NCBI RefSeq assembly: GCF_009646095.1 | Contig: NZ_CP045725.1 | Coordinates: forward strand, 2,604,001 to 2,668,000 | DNA from: Raineyella fluvialis | Lineage (GTDB): Bacteria; Actinomycetota; Actinomycetes; Propionibacteriales; Propionibacteriaceae | Length of the DNA stretch: 64,000 bases | Direction of reading: 5' to 3' | Shown here: piece after piece, positions 33,963-43,832 of the stretch | How the letters are laid out: every line of letters starts with the position of its first letter | Numbering within the stretch: the stretch's first letter is position 1 | Notes under the pieces: generated by a model | Databases searched by the model: none | The model's input: the letters and a program-made list of their open reading frames with translations, nothing else | What the model was told of the DNA's origin: nothing | Program-made: the position numbers and the translations under genes

Positions 33963-35698
33963 TCCGAGCACGGGCGGGGCTGGCCGTCCTGGCCGGCACC
34001 CTGCTCGTCGGGCTCTCCTCCTGCGCCACACCGGGCACCACGCCGGCCCCGTCCGGCAGTGCCGCCGCCACCGGCCAGGGCACCTTCGTCGTCGCCGCGG
34101 CCGTCGACCCCTTGTCCCTCGATCCGGCTCTGGTCAGCGATCCCGACAGTCTGAGGATCACCCGGCAGATCTTCGAGACCCTGGTGACCCTGCCCGAGGG
34201 CGCCACGGCTGCGACGCCCTCGCCGGCCGCCTCGACCACCACACAGACGGGCGGCGCGCAGGCCGATCCGAACGCCTCGGCGGCCGCCCAGGTCGACGAC
34301 GCGGTCGCCCCCGGACTCGCCACATCGTGGAAGGCCACCCGCGGCGGCCGGACCTACACCTTCACCCTCCGGCAGGGGGTCAAGTTCCAGGACGGCACCG
34401 CTTTCGGTCCCTCGGCCGTTTGCGTGAACGTCGACCGCTGGCTGACCCTGTCGGGGCGGGCGGCGGACACGGACGTCTCCGCCGCCTACCAGGAGGTCTT
34501 CGGCGGCTTCATCGACCAGCAGGGGACCCGGCTCGCCGGCTGCACCGTGCTCGGCGCCCAGCAGGTCCGGATCGATCTCACCACGCCGATGCCCGGTCTG
34601 CTCACGCAGCTCGCGCGCCCGCAGTTCGGCATCCAGAGCCCGACGGCGATGGCGACGTACGGGGCGTACGACACCGGGGCGGACCCGCGGGCGAGCGCGT
34701 ACGCCACCGCTCATCCCACCGGCACCGGACCGTTCCGCTTCGCGGCCTGGGAGCCCGGCGTCCAGGTGGTCCTGGTGCGCAACGCGGACTACTGGGGCGC
34801 CAAGGCGAGCGTCGAGCGGGTGCTGGTGAAGACCATCAATGACCCCAAGGCACGTGGCGACGCGCTGACCAAGGGCACCATCGACGCCTACGACCAGATC
34901 ACGCCGCTGGAGGCGGGTTCGCTGACGACGGATCCGAAGACGAACACCCGGGTCACCTCCCGGGCCCAGCGCGACCTCACCTACCTCGGTATCGACCGGA
35001 GCGCCAAGGCCATGCAGGACACCCGGGTGCGGCAGGCGATCGCGATGGCGATCGATCCCAAGGCGCTGGTCGTGCGCACCATGCCGCCCGGTTCCCAGGT
35101 GGCCGACGGCCTGATGCCCGGCCGCGCCCGCCCACGCGCCTACAGCTACGACCCCACCGCAGCCAAACGGCTGCTCGCCGAGGCCGGGGTGAGCGGACTG
35201 AAGGTCCGGATCGCCTACCCCAGCGGCGTGCAGCAGAGCTACCTGCCGGCTCCCGAAGACCTCTACGTGGCCGTGGCGGACCAGCTGAAGGCGGTGGGCA
35301 TCACCGCCGAGCCGGTGGCGATGTCGTGGCCGGCGTACCTGCAGATGCTCGGGACCGCGTCGGACACTGCCAACCGGCCCGACCTCCAGCTGATGGGGGT
35401 GGCGATGGACACCCCGGAACACTCCTCGACGCTCACCCGGTTGCTGTCCGGGGGGGCCGAGGAGTTCGGGCTCGCCTCCACCTGGACCGGCTCGACACTC
35501 GACGGGATCGACGGGCTGCCCGCCGGGTCCGGGCGAGACTCCGCGCTCGCTGCCGCGGAGGACCGGCTGCTGACCGATCCGGTGGTGGTGCCGCTGGCCG
35601 TCCCCGCGGATCGCCTCGCCGTGGGCCGCAGGGTCAAGGAGTTGGGCGTACGCCCCTATGCCGACGAGGTGTGGACCTCCGTCCGGCTCAGCGGCTGA
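33959..35698 (+). CDS. ABC transporter substrate-binding lipoprotein, peptide/nickel (SBP_bac_5) family
   Basis: The N-terminus [18 protein letters not shown] leads into a lipobox LSSC with Cys22, so the mature protein is anchored outside the membrane. The rest matches family 5 solute-binding proteins: [10 protein letters not shown] near residue 43, [12 protein letters not shown] near 137, [10 protein letters not shown] near 258, and [11 protein letters not shown]-like [10 protein letters not shown] near 358. The TTG start overlaps the proB stop (TTGA); no better start exists. There are no permease or ATPase genes beside it. It sits between proB and proA, which are normally adjacent or nearly so. 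The ligand is unknown. Confidence 0.88.
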   Translation: MIRARAGLAVLAGTLLVGLSSCATPGTTPAPSGSAAATGQGTFVVAAAVDPLSLDPALVSDPDSLRITRQIFETLVTLPEGATAATPSPAASTTTQTGGAQADPNASAAAQVDDAVAPGLATSWKATRGGRTYTFTLRQGVKFQDGTAFGPSAVCVNVDRWLTLSGRAADTDVSAAYQEVFGGFIDQQGTRLAGCTVLGAQQVRIDLTTPMPGLLTQLARPQFGIQSPTAMATYGAYDTGADPRASAYATAHPTGTGPFRFAAWEPGVQVVLVRNADYWGAKASVERVLVKTINDPKARGDALTKGTIDAYDQITPLEAGSLTTDPKTNTRVTSRAQRDLTYLGIDRSAKAMQDTRVRQAIAMAIDPKALVVRTMPPGSQVADGLMPGRARPRAYSYDPTAAKRLLAEAGVSGLKVRIAYPSGVQQSYLPAPEDLYVAVADQLKAVGITAEPVAMSWPAYLQMLGTASDTANRPDLQLMGVAMDTPEHSSTLTRLLSGGAEEFGLASTWTGSTLDGIDGLPAGSGRDSALAAAEDRLLTDPVVVPLAVPADRLAVGRRVKELGVRPYADEVWTSVRLSG

Positions 35699-35771
35699 CC
35701 TGTTCGAGGCCGGCGGGTGGGGGAGTGGATACCCGACGGACCGGCGATACCGGCGGATTATCCTTGCCGGC

Positions 35772-37013
35772 ATGGAGTTCCGTGACCAGGCCCTTGCCGC
35801 TCGTGACGCCGCCCAGGTGCTCGCCGTGACCCCGACCGGGGTGAAGAACGCCGCCCTGCACGCGATGGCGGATGCCCTGCTGGCCTGCACCGAAGCGATC
35901 CTGGCCGCCAATGCCGAGGATGTCCGTACGGCTGAGGCCAACGGCACCTCGGCCTCGCTGATCGACCGACTCCGGCTCACCCCGGAGCGGATCGGCGGGA
36001 TGGCCGACGGACTGCGCCAGATGGCGGGTCTGGCCGACCCGGTCGGTGACGTCGTCCGCGGCTGGACCGCTGACAACGGACTGCGGATCCGCCAGGTGCG
36101 GGTGCCGTTCGGCGTCATCGGCATCATCTACGAGGCGCGTCCCAACGTCACCGCGGACGCCGGCGGCATCTGCCTGAAGTCCGGCAACGCCGCCCTGCTG
36201 CGCGGTTCGTCGTCGACGTACGCCTCCAACCTGGCGGTCGTCGAGGCGCTGCACCAGGGCCTTCGTGCGGTCGGCCTGCCGGAGACGGCCGTCCAGCTGG
36301 TCGCCGGGCCCCGCGAGGTCACCGATGTGATGATGACCGCCCGCGGTCTGGTCGACCTGTTGATTCCTCGCGGTGGGGCGGGCCTGATCAACCACGTCGT
36401 GCAGGGGTCCACCGTGCCCGTCATCGAGACCGGCACCGGCAACTGTCACCTGTACGTGGACGTGGACGCCGATCTGGACGTCGCCTACGCGATCATGCTG
36501 AACGCCAAGACCCAGCGGCCCAGCGTCTGCAACGCGCTGGAGACGCTGCTCGTCCACCGTGACGTGGCCGACGCCTTCCTGCCGCGGGCGCTGCGGGGAC
36601 TGGATGAGGCCGGCGTCACCGTCCACGGCGACGAACGGACGGCGCGCGTGAGCAAGGCTGTCGTTCCGGTGGAGGAGGGTGACTTCGAGGAGGAGTGGCT
36701 GTCCCTGGACCTGTCGGTGAAGGTGGTCCATTCGCTGGACGAGGCGATCAGTCACATCCGCCGCTACACCTCCGGGCACTCCGAGACGATCGTCACCGAC
36801 TCTCGGACCGCGGCGGACCGTTTCGTCGCTGCCGTCGACGCGGCGGCCGTGCTGGTCAACGCGAGCAGCCGTTTCGTCGACGGCGGGGAGTTCGGCTTCG
36901 GCGCCGAGATCGGCATCTCGACCCAGAAGCTGCACGCCCGCGGTCCGATGGCGCTGCTGGAGATGACCTCCACGAAGTACGTGGTGGAGGGCAACGGGCA
37001 GGTCCGCGCCTGA
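35772..37013 (+). CDS. proA: glutamate-5-semialdehyde dehydrogenase (gamma-glutamyl phosphate reductase)
   Basis: The enzyme reduces gamma-glutamyl phosphate with NADPH, the second step of proline synthesis. The 413-residue protein belongs to the aldehyde dehydrogenase fold. [15 protein letters not shown] is near residue 115, GNAALLRG near 139, and the catalytic Cys is in [10 protein letters not shown] near 254. The ATG at 35772 gives [14 protein letters not shown], a normal N-terminus. The 73-bp gap from the lipoprotein gene may hold a promoter. Confidence 0.97.
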   Translation: MEFRDQALAARDAAQVLAVTPTGVKNAALHAMADALLACTEAILAANAEDVRTAEANGTSASLIDRLRLTPERIGGMADGLRQMAGLADPVGDVVRGWTADNGLRIRQVRVPFGVIGIIYEARPNVTADAGGICLKSGNAALLRGSSSTYASNLAVVEALHQGLRAVGLPETAVQLVAGPREVTDVMMTARGLVDLLIPRGGAGLINHVVQGSTVPVIETGTGNCHLYVDVDADLDVAYAIMLNAKTQRPSVCNALETLLVHRDVADAFLPRALRGLDEAGVTVHGDERTARVSKAVVPVEEGDFEEEWLSLDLSVKVVHSLDEAISHIRRYTSGHSETIVTDSRTAADRFVAAVDAAAVLVNASSRFVDGGEFGFGAEIGISTQKLHARGPMALLEMTSTKYVVEGNGQVRA

Positions 37014-37083
37014 GTACGCGTGGGCGGCCCTCGGTGTTCCGCCCCCGGGCCACACCGGGACACCTTCGCGGCGAGCCGCTAGC

Positions 37084-37239
37084 ATGACCGCCATGACCAA
37101 TGTGCTCCTCATGCCGGCGGCCGAAGTCGTCAACACGCTGCCCATGCCCGAGTGGGCGTTCTTCCTGATCCCCTTCGCGATCCTGGTGGGACTCCTGCTC
37201 GCCGTCCAGCTCATCGGCCGGACACACCCGCACAGCTGA
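37084..37239 (+). CDS. small single-helix membrane protein upstream of nadD
   Basis: A 51-residue frame starts ATG at 37084 (a second ATG is at 37093) and stops at 37239. After [10 protein letters not shown] comes one hydrophobic helix, [18 protein letters not shown], and a short basic end. Small proteins with an LPMP(P/E)-aromatic start followed by one helix are common in front of nadD in actinobacteria. I know no function for them. The gene lies 70 bp after proA and 8 bp before nadD in the same direction, so it is probably co-transcribed. Confidence 0.65.
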   Translation: MTAMTNVLLMPAAEVVNTLPMPEWAFFLIPFAILVGLLLAVQLIGRTHPHS

Positions 37240-37247
37240 CCACTCGA

Positions 37248-37897
37248 TTGGCCACTACCCAGACCGGCCTGGCGCGCCGCCGTGACGTTGCGTACGGACG
37301 GCGGTACCGCCTGGGCGTGATGGGCGGCACGTTCGATCCCATCCACCACGGCCACCTGGTCGCGGCGAGTGAGGTCGCCGCCCGGTTCGCGCTGGACGAG
37401 GTCGTATTCGTCCCGACGGGCACACCTTGGCAGAAGAAGGACCGCAAGGTCTCCTCCGGCGAGGACCGCTACATCATGTCGGCGATCGCGACGTCGTCGA
37501 ACCCCCGCTTCACCGTGAGCCGGGTCGACATCGAGCGACGCGGCGACACGTACACCGTCGACACGTTGAAGGATCTGCGGGCCGAGCGGGGGGACGACGT
37601 CGACCTCTTCTTCATCACCGGCGCCGACGCCCTCGCCCAGATCCTCACCTGGCGCGGGGCGAACGAACTCTTCGAGTTGGCCCACTTCATCGGCGTCAGC
37701 CGGCCGGGCATGTCGCTCGAGGCCCGTCGGTCGAGCACCTGCCGGCCGATCGCATCACTCTGCTCAACGTGCCCGCGCTGGCGATCTCGTCCACGGATTG
37801 CCGCCAGCGGGTCCGCGACGGGCTGCCGATCTGGTACCTCGTACCCGACGGCATCGTGAACTACATCAACAAACGTGGTCTCTACCAGGAGCTGTGA
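37248..37897 (+). CDS. nadD: nicotinate-nucleotide adenylyltransferase (frameshifted as read near 37720-37731)
   Basis: The enzyme makes deaminated NAD+ from nicotinate mononucleotide and ATP. The nucleotidyltransferase motif [11 protein letters not shown] and the second motif [10 protein letters not shown] are both present, but in different frames. One base added in the segment SLEARR (37720-37731) joins [11 protein letters not shown] to [17 protein letters not shown] and gives 216 residues with the usual end [11 protein letters not shown]. The TTG at 37248 is preferred because the strand RLGVMGG must be included; GTG 37317 and ATG 37320 would cut it. It is followed by rsfS. Confidence 0.9.
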
Positions 37898-37901
37898 TTC
37901 T

Positions 37902-38270
37902 TTGACCGCCACCGACCAGTCCGTCCACCTCGCCACGATCGCCGCGCGGGCCGCCGCCGACAAACTCGCCACCAATCTGGTGGCGTTCGACGTGTCGGAG
38001 AAGTTGGCGATCACCGACATCTTCCTCGTCGCCACGGCGGCCAACGACCGTCAGGTCGGCGCCGTGGTCGAGGCGATCGAGGAGGCGCTGCATCGGCAGA
38101 ACGTGAAGCGGACCCGGATCGAGGGCGACCGGGAGCAGCGTTGGGTCCTGGTCGACTTCCTCGACCTGGTCGTCCACGTGATGCAGCCCGAGGAGCGGTC
38201 GCTCTACTCGCTGGAGCGGCTCTGGGCCGACTGCCCACGGATCGCGCTGGACGTCGAGGAAACGCGGTGA
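37902..38270 (+). CDS. rsfS: ribosomal silencing factor RsfS
   Basis: RsfS binds L14 on the 50S subunit and blocks subunit joining during starvation. The 122-residue protein shows VAFDVSEKLAITDIFLVAT near residue 27 and WVLVDFLDLVVHVM near 86, the family core. The TTG at 37902 is chosen because AGGAG at 37887-37891 lies at good spacing; a GTG at 37875 would sit inside nadD. The stop overlaps the next GTG by four bases. Confidence 0.95.
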   Translation: MTATDQSVHLATIAARAAADKLATNLVAFDVSEKLAITDIFLVATAANDRQVGAVVEAIEEALHRQNVKRTRIEGDREQRWVLVDFLDLVVHVMQPEERSLYSLERLWADCPRIALDVEETR

Positions 38271-38878
38271 CCGCCGCTCGGCTGATCATCTGGCGCCACG
38301 GCGAGACGGACTGGAACGTCACCGGGCGCTTCCAGGGACACCACGACATCCCGCTGAATGCGGTGGGGGAGCAGCAGGCCCGGACGGCGGCGCCGTTCCT
38401 GGCCGAATGGGGGCCGACCTCGATCGTCTCCTCCGACCTGTCGCGGGCGAAGGGTACGGCGCAGGCCCTGGCCGAGCTGACCGACCTGCCGATCACCCTC
38501 GACGAGCGGCTCCGGGAGATCAACGTCGGCGACTGGGTCGGCCGTACGATCCAGGAGATCGTCGACGAGGACCCGGAGATCGGCGAGCGGATGCGCAACG
38601 GCGAGGACGTCCGGCGCTCCGCCACCGGTGAGACCGGCGCCGAGATGGGCGAGCGGATCGCGGCCGCTCTCGGCGACATCGCCGAGGAGGCTGAGGACGG
38701 CGAGACGGTCGTCGTCGTCACCCACGGCATGGCCGCCCGGATCGGGACGGTGTCCTTCGTCGGGGGGTCCTTCTTCGACACCAGGCTCTTCGGCGGCATC
38801 CGTAACTGCGCCTGGATCGTGATGGACCCCGGTCGCGACGGCGTGTGGCGGATCCGCCAGTACAACGTGCACGTCTGA
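38267..38878 (+). CDS. histidine phosphatase family protein (phosphoglycerate mutase-like)
   Basis: The 203-residue protein carries the RHG phosphohistidine motif at residues 10-12 (WRHGETDWN), the second conserved Arg near 18-22, Glu in LREINVGDW near 83, and the second His in VVTHGMAAR near 151. These complete the histidine phosphatase active site. Genes of this kind next to rsfS are common in actinobacteria and have been linked to various phosphoesters, so a glycolytic mutase role should not be assumed. The GTG start overlaps the rsfS stop. Confidence 0.9.
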   Translation: MTAARLIIWRHGETDWNVTGRFQGHHDIPLNAVGEQQARTAAPFLAEWGPTSIVSSDLSRAKGTAQALAELTDLPITLDERLREINVGDWVGRTIQEIVDEDPEIGERMRNGEDVRRSATGETGAEMGERIAAALGDIAEEAEDGETVVVVTHGMAARIGTVSFVGGSFFDTRLFGGIRNCAWIVMDPGRDGVWRIRQYNVHV

Positions 38879-38903
38879 CCCTTCGCCGGGCGCCCGCACT
38901 GAT

Positions 38904-38932
38904 TTGGCGCGATGGGCGATCCGCGCTAAGGT
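38904..38932 (+). promoter_or_regulatory. predicted promoter of the tRNA-Ala pair
   Basis: TTGGCG at 38904-38909 and TAAGGT at 38927-38932 are 17 bp apart, ending 35 bp before the first tRNA. Confidence 0.55.
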
Positions 38933-38967
38933 TCTCTGGTCGGTCCGGGCCGGATCGGCGCCTGCAA

Positions 38968-39040
38968 GGGGCATTGGCGCAGTTGGTAGCGCGCTTCCAT
39001 GGCATGGAAGAGGTCAGGGGTTCGAATCCCCTATGCTCCA
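38968..39040 (+). tRNA. tRNA-Ala (GGC), first copy
   Basis: A 73-base cloverleaf with anticodon GGC in the loop of TTCCATGGCATGGAA. The acceptor stem GGGGCAT / ATGCTCC contains the G3-U70 pair that marks alanine tRNAs. The T-loop is GGTTCGAATCC. CCA is not encoded. Confidence 0.97.
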
Positions 39041-39112
39041 CTCTCTGTCTGTTCGGAGCTGTCTCCGAGCGGCGGTCTGGTCTCCACTGGGGACCGCCGG
39101 TGGCAGACGTGC

Positions 39113-39185
39113 GGGGCATTGGCGCAGTTGGTAGCGCGCTTCCATGGCATGGAAGAGGTCAGGGGTTCGAATCCCCTATGCTCCA
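39113..39185 (+). tRNA. tRNA-Ala (GGC), second copy
   Basis: Identical over all 73 bases to the copy at 38968-39040, 72 bp further on, and reads from the same direction. The bases between the copies are not duplicated. Confidence 0.97.
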
Positions 39186-39194
39186 CCACAGTGA

Positions 39195-39935
39195 TCAGGT
39201 GGGTTTCCGGGCGGCCAGGATGGCCGCCCGTTGTGCGTCACTGAGTGGCTTGACCGCTTCACGTACGGTCACCCCGGAGGCGCGCGACGCGCGGGGCAGT
39301 AGCCACGCGTAAACCAGATCGGGGCGGCGTCGTCCGGTGTCGCGGAGCACCCAGCCGATGGCCTTCCGGATGAAGAACTCCTTCTCCGCCAGCATCGCAT
39401 CGGCGTAACGGCCGAAGCGATCGAAGTCCCCCGCGCCCTGGCGCAGCGGGACCAGTAGCGCCAGGAGCGCGGCCCGACGGATCCAGTGGTCTGCGTCCAC
39501 CGCCCACCGGTCCAGGACGGGGCCCATTCCAGGGGCCCGCTCGACCAGCGGCCCCACCACGTTCGCCGCCAGACCGTCGACGAGCGCCCACGTACGGCTC
39601 TCCCGCAGAAGCCGCTCGAGAAGATCGACGTCGTCGGTGGAGAGCAGATGGACGTAGGAAGCCAGGAGTTCAACCGCGGCCACCCGGCATTCGTGCACCG
39701 GCATCGCCCACAGGGCCGCCACGAGCGTGCGCAGGTCGTCGTGGTTGAGACCCTCAACGCCCACGGTCCGGCGTACAGTCGAGCGGATCGCCGGCACCGA
39801 GGTGCCGTAGTGCCGCAAGTGGCTCTTGAGATAGGCCTTCTCCGACGCAGCTCGCTCGGGCCGCGCCTCGGCTCGCAGGCCGGCGTCGACCTCGTGCGCC
39901 AGCGTCAGGGGATCGGTCACGCTGCCATTGTTCAT
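39195..39935 (-). CDS. DNA alkylation repair protein, AlkD-like
   Basis: The 246-residue protein fits the AlkC/AlkD family of HEAT-like repeat DNA glycosylases that remove positively charged alkylated bases. EKAYLKSHLRHYGTSVPAIR is at residues 33-52, followed by repeat helices and the conserved DHWIRRAAL, EKEFFIRKAIGWVLRD segment near 175-205, where family members carry the Trp/Asp/Arg residues that contact the lesion. The ATG at 39935 gives a short acidic start. It converges with the tRNA-Ala pair, and its 3' end overlaps their terminator hairpin. Confidence 0.85.
   Translation of the reverse strand: MNNGSVTDPLTLAHEVDAGLRAEARPERAASEKAYLKSHLRHYGTSVPAIRSTVRRTVGVEGLNHDDLRTLVAALWAMPVHECRVAAVELLASYVHLLSTDDVDLLERLLRESRTWALVDGLAANVVGPLVERAPGMGPVLDRWAVDADHWIRRAALLALLVPLRQGAGDFDRFGRYADAMLAEKEFFIRKAIGWVLRDTGRRRPDLVYAWLLPRASRASGVTVREAVKPLSDAQRAAILAARKPT
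39208..39230 (+). terminator. terminator hairpin of the tRNA-Ala unit
   Basis: Perfect 9-bp arms CGGGCGGCC / GGCCGCCCG with a 5-base loop, 22 bp after the second tRNA. It lies inside the last codons of the AlkD-like gene on the other strand. Confidence 0.55.
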
Positions 39936-40006
39936 CGCGGTCAGATCCTTGCCGAACGTTCCCCGCCGGTTTCCGATTCAGCCTCCGGGGACCTGCTCTG
40001 GTCCGG

Positions 40007-41325
40007 TCAGATCCTGAGCCCCTGCCCGGCCTCGGCCTCGACAGCGATGGTGCGGTAGCGCCGGTTGCGCGCGATGAGTGTGATCGAGGCCAGCGCGGCC
40101 GCGATCACGGAGGCGCTGAGGATCGCGACCTTGGCGTGATCGTGGGCCGTGCTCCCAGGAGCGAAGGAGAGCTCGGCCACCAACAGGGACACCGTGAAGC
40201 CGATACCGGCCAGCTGGCCGACCCCGACCAGATCGACCCACCGCAGCGTGGGGTCGAGCCGTACGCGCAGCACTTTGGTCATCACCCAGGTCGTGGCGAG
40301 GATACCGAGGGGCTTGCCCACCACCAGGGCTGCCACGATCGCGTACGTCACCGGGTCGCGCAGGGCGGAGCCCAGACCCTGGAGCCCGCCGAGCGCGACA
40401 CCGGCGGAGAAGAACGCGAAGATCGGTACGGCCACGCCCGTGGACAGTGGCCGGAGCTGGTGCTCGATCTGTTCGGCGAGACCGGGACCGGCGAGGGGCC
40501 CCCGGTCGCGGCGATGGTGCAGCACGGGGATCGTGAAGCCCAGCAGCACCCCGGCGATAGTCGCGTGTACGCCCGAGGCGTGCATGAACCCCAGGCGACG
40601 GCTCCGATCGGCAACAGGACGAGCCATACGGCCGCCGGGTGGTCACCGAGGAACCTGCGTCGTGTCTGGGCAACCAGGCCGTAGAGCGCGATGGTGGCCA
40701 GGGCGAGCAGCAGCGGCTGCGGATGGATGGCATCGGTGTAGACGATCGCGATGATCCCGATCGCGATCAGATCGTCGACGACGGCCAGGGTGAGCAGGAA
40801 GATGCGCAGCGAGTTGGGCAGGTGCGAACCGATGAGCGCGAGCACAGCCACGGCGAAGGCGATGTCCGTGGCGGTCGGGATGGCCCAGCCGTGCCGCAGG
40901 GCCGGGTCGCGCCCGATCAGGGCAAGGTAGATCAGGGCGGGGACGGCCACCCCTCCGGCGGCCGCGGCGATCGGCGTGACGGCGGTGCCGAAACGGCGAA
41001 GATCCCCGGCGACGAACTCGCGTTTGAGCTCCAGTCCGACGAGGAAGAAGAAGACGCTCAGCAGTCCGTCGGCTGCCCAGGACCCCAGACTGAGGTCGAG
41101 GTGCCAGGGCGCATAGCCGATCATGAGGTCGCGCAGGGCGACGTACGTCATCCCGGCGGGGGAGTTGGCCCACACCAGAGCCACGGTGGCCATGGCGACC
41201 AGTAGTGCTCCGCCGACGGTCTCCTTGCGCAGCAACTCGTCGACTCGCAGGGCCTCGGCGGCGCTACTGCGCCACGGGAAGAGCCAGGCGAGGCGGGGGT
41301 GCACGTGCGCGCGGCGGAGGTTCAT
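40007..41325 (-). CDS. nhaA: Na+/H+ antiporter NhaA (frameshifted as read at 40589-40592)
   Basis: NhaA exports sodium in exchange for protons at alkaline pH. The N-terminal half shows [13 protein letters not shown] near residue 82, the transport site [15 protein letters not shown] near 149, and [14 protein letters not shown] near 182. The frame breaks at a C-run of four at 40589-40592 (G-run on the coding strand); a fifth base joins GAVAWG to [14 protein letters not shown] and gives 439 residues with the normal C-terminal helices. The ATG at 41325 gives [14 protein letters not shown]. It is a single gene, 96 bp upstream of the next minus-strand stop. Confidence 0.92.
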
Positions 41326-41421
41326 CGGGCGAGTCTCCCAGGGGTCGGTCGAAGGGATGCCGACCAGACTTCCCGACGCACCGCAGCCCACTCTACGCGA
41401 GTGTCCCCGTCAATGGGTGGC

Positions 41422-42261
41422 TCAGGTAGGCGCCCCACTGCGTTCCGCGGTGGGGGCGGATGCGTCACCGAGAGATCGAGCGAAGTCACGGACAGCTCGC
41501 TCGAACTCTGCGGGCCGGGTGGCATACGTCGCGTGACCCGCTCCTTCGAGGGTCTGCAAGCGGGCGCCGGGGATGGCGCCCGCGACGATGGCGGCAATGT
41601 CGTGGAACCAGGAGAGGCTCTCCGAGCCGGAGAGCACCAGGCAGGGACGGTCGATCCGGGCCAGGTCGTCCGTGCTGAGCTGATAGGTGGGCATCTGCAG
41701 ATCGGCCATCATCGCCGGGAGGTTCTGGCGGTACATCGCCTTGCGTTCCTCGGGGGCGGAGGACCAGAAGGGTGGGTCGATGATGCCGAAGAAGGCATCG
41801 AGCGCCGAGCTGGGGTCGTCGCTGCCCAATGCCTGGCCGACGGCGGGCTTGACCCGTGCCATGAACGCTTCGCCGATGGCGGGGGAGAGGGCGAACACCG
41901 GCGGTTCGGAGAGCACGGCGCCACGGACGAGTTCGGGGTAGCGGCGCAGGATGTCGAGGCAGATCCGCGCCCCGCCGCTCGAGCCGACCAGGATCACCGG
42001 TGCCAGTTCAAGGGCTCGGATCAGAGCGGCCGCGTCATCGGCGTGCAGCTCGACCGACTCGGCGGGGGAGTCGGCGGGCTTGGGGCTGCGGGTGTGGCCA
42101 CGTCGGTCGTACGCCACGGAGTGGAACGCATCGCTCAACCTGGCCTGCTGGTCCGCCCACACTCCCGCAAATCCCGCCATCCCGTGGATGAAGAGCATTG
42201 CCGGTCCGCTGCCCGCCCCCTCGTAGTACAGAGTGGTGCCGTTGACCTCGACCCTGCTCAT
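41422..42261 (-). CDS. alpha/beta hydrolase
   Basis: The 279-residue protein has the oxyanion segment FIHGMAG near residue 24, the nucleophile elbow GSSGG (Ser near residue 94), and the catalytic His in GAGHATYATRP near 243. The acid is probably the Asp in the strand LVLSGSESLSWFHD region, which I cannot settle. It resembles haloperoxidase- or esterase-like members of the fold, and the substrate is unknown. Its ATG lies 162 bp after the aldehyde dehydrogenase stop, so co-transcription is possible. Confidence 0.85.
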   Translation of the reverse strand: MSRVEVNGTTLYYEGAGSGPAMLFIHGMAGFAGVWADQQARLSDAFHSVAYDRRGHTRSPKPADSPAESVELHADDAAALIRALELAPVILVGSSGGARICLDILRRYPELVRGAVLSEPPVFALSPAIGEAFMARVKPAVGQALGSDDPSSALDAFFGIIDPPFWSSAPEERKAMYRQNLPAMMADLQMPTYQLSTDDLARIDRPCLVLSGSESLSWFHDIAAIVAGAIPGARLQTLEGAGHATYATRPAEFERAVRDFARSLGDASAPTAERSGAPT

Positions 42262-42422
42262 GGCGACTCCTCCGCTGACGGGGCGTTCCGGTACTGGTTG
42301 TGTCCCCCTTCAGATTGTGACCCACCTCACGAAGGTTCGGCTGAGTCCTTTGGGTAGCCGGAGGGCGTGAGCGACCACGGCGCGGGGCGCGGCGGCCGCG
42401 GCCTGGCTCGGGCCGGGCCTTA

Positions 42423-43832
42423 TCACCCGCCCATGCCCTCGGCCCAGTGGACGACCTTGACCCGGGTGAACTCATCGAGCAACTCCGGGCCGTAGCCGAA
42501 TCCCGACCCGCTGTCGCCTCGGGGCTGGGCCGATCCTCCGGGTGCCCCGCCGAAGACGGCGTTGACCTTGACCGTCCCGACCGGGAGTTCAGCGGCGGCA
42601 CGCTGGGCATGCGTCAGATCGGGGGTGAGCACCGTTGAGGCCAGACCGTACCTGCCGGTGGCCGCCGCGGCGAGTCCGTCGTCGAAGCTGTCCACCACCA
42701 TGACCGGGGCCACGGGACCGAACGTCTCCTCCACCATCACCTCCATCGTCGGGGTGCAGTCGGCCAGCACCGTCGCCGGGTAATGCGCCCCCGGACCTGG
42801 GGGCACCCGACCGCCCTCGAGGCGACGGGCGCCACCCTGGATGGCCGCGTCCACCTGTGCGGCGACTGTGCGGCGGAGCCGCCGGTCGACCAGCGGTGCC
42901 ATCGCCCGGGTCTGGTTCAGCTGACGGGCTCGCGCGGCGAGTTCACTCAGGAAGGCGTCGGCCACCTCCCGGTGGACGTAGATCCTCTCCACGGACGTGC
43001 AGATCTGGCCGCTGTTCGCGAAGGCACCCAGGGCAGCCTGCGAGGCGGCCCAGGACGGATCGACACCGGCATCGACGAGCAGCGGATCCTTGCCGCCGTT
43101 CTCCCGGATCACGTGGGCTCCGGTGACGACGGCAGACTGGCTGATGTCTCGGCCGCTGGCGGTCGACCCGACATGGGCGACGACACCGATTCCGCGGTGT
43201 GCTGCCAGCAGCTCCCCCACCTCCGGGCCGCCGAGGACTGTCGTCATCACGCCCTCGGGGAACACCGGTCCCAAGATCTCGCCCAGCAGGCGGCCGAGGT
43301 GCGGGCAGCGCTCGCTCGGCTTGTGCAGCACGGTGTTGCCGGTGACCAGGGCGGCGCCGATCAGTCCGGCGGCGACTGCGACGGGATCGTTCCATGGGGT
43401 GAAGAGCGCCGCGACCCCGTACGGCTCGGCGATGCTGTAGTCGACGGCGCCGTAGTCGCCGAGGAGGCGGTGCCCTCGGTGCAGGGGACCCAGTTCGGCG
43501 TACTGACGCAGCGTCGCGGCGGCGGCCGCGATGCCACCCTCGGCCTCCTCGACGGGACGGCCCGTCTCCCTGAGGTTGAGGACGGCGAGGTCGTGGCTGT
43601 GCTCCTCGACCGCCTCAGCGGCCCGGGTCAGCAGTGCCCCGCGCTCTGCGGGAGCCGTCCGTCGCCACGTCTCGCAGGCCGCCCGCGCCCCTCGCACGGC
43701 TTCGTGCACCTCCGTCCGTGATGCCGACTCGACGGTGCCGACGACGGCACCGTCGCGCGGGTCCAGGATCGTCATCGCCGTGGATGACGGATCCTCCCAC
43801 CCGGACATGGCGTCAGGGACCAGATACAGCAT
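42423..43832 (-). CDS. aldehyde dehydrogenase family protein
   Basis: The 469-residue protein oxidises an aldehyde with NAD(P)+. The nucleotide-binding PWNDPVAVAAGLIGAALVTG is near residue 136, the general-base Glu lies in RENGGKDP near 232, and the catalytic Cys is in NSGQICTSVERIYV near 266. FGPVAPV and a Gly-rich GFGYGPELLDEFTRVK end the domain. The ATG at 43832 overlaps the stop of the small gene upstream (ATGA), which gives translational coupling. The aldehyde is not determinable from context. Confidence 0.9.
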   Translation of the reverse strand: MLYLVPDAMSGWEDPSSTAMTILDPRDGAVVGTVESASRTEVHEAVRGARAACETWRRTAPAERGALLTRAAEAVEEHSHDLAVLNLRETGRPVEEAEGGIAAAAATLRQYAELGPLHRGHRLLGDYGAVDYSIAEPYGVAALFTPWNDPVAVAAGLIGAALVTGNTVLHKPSERCPHLGRLLGEILGPVFPEGVMTTVLGGPEVGELLAAHRGIGVVAHVGSTASGRDISQSAVVTGAHVIRENGGKDPLLVDAGVDPSWAASQAALGAFANSGQICTSVERIYVHREVADAFLSELAARARQLNQTRAMAPLVDRRLRRTVAAQVDAAIQGGARRLEGGRVPPGPGAHYPATVLADCTPTMEVMVEETFGPVAPVMVVDSFDDGLAAAATGRYGLASTVLTPDLTHAQRAAAELPVGTVKVNAVFGGAPGGSAQPRGDSGSGFGYGPELLDEFTRVKVVHWAEGMGG

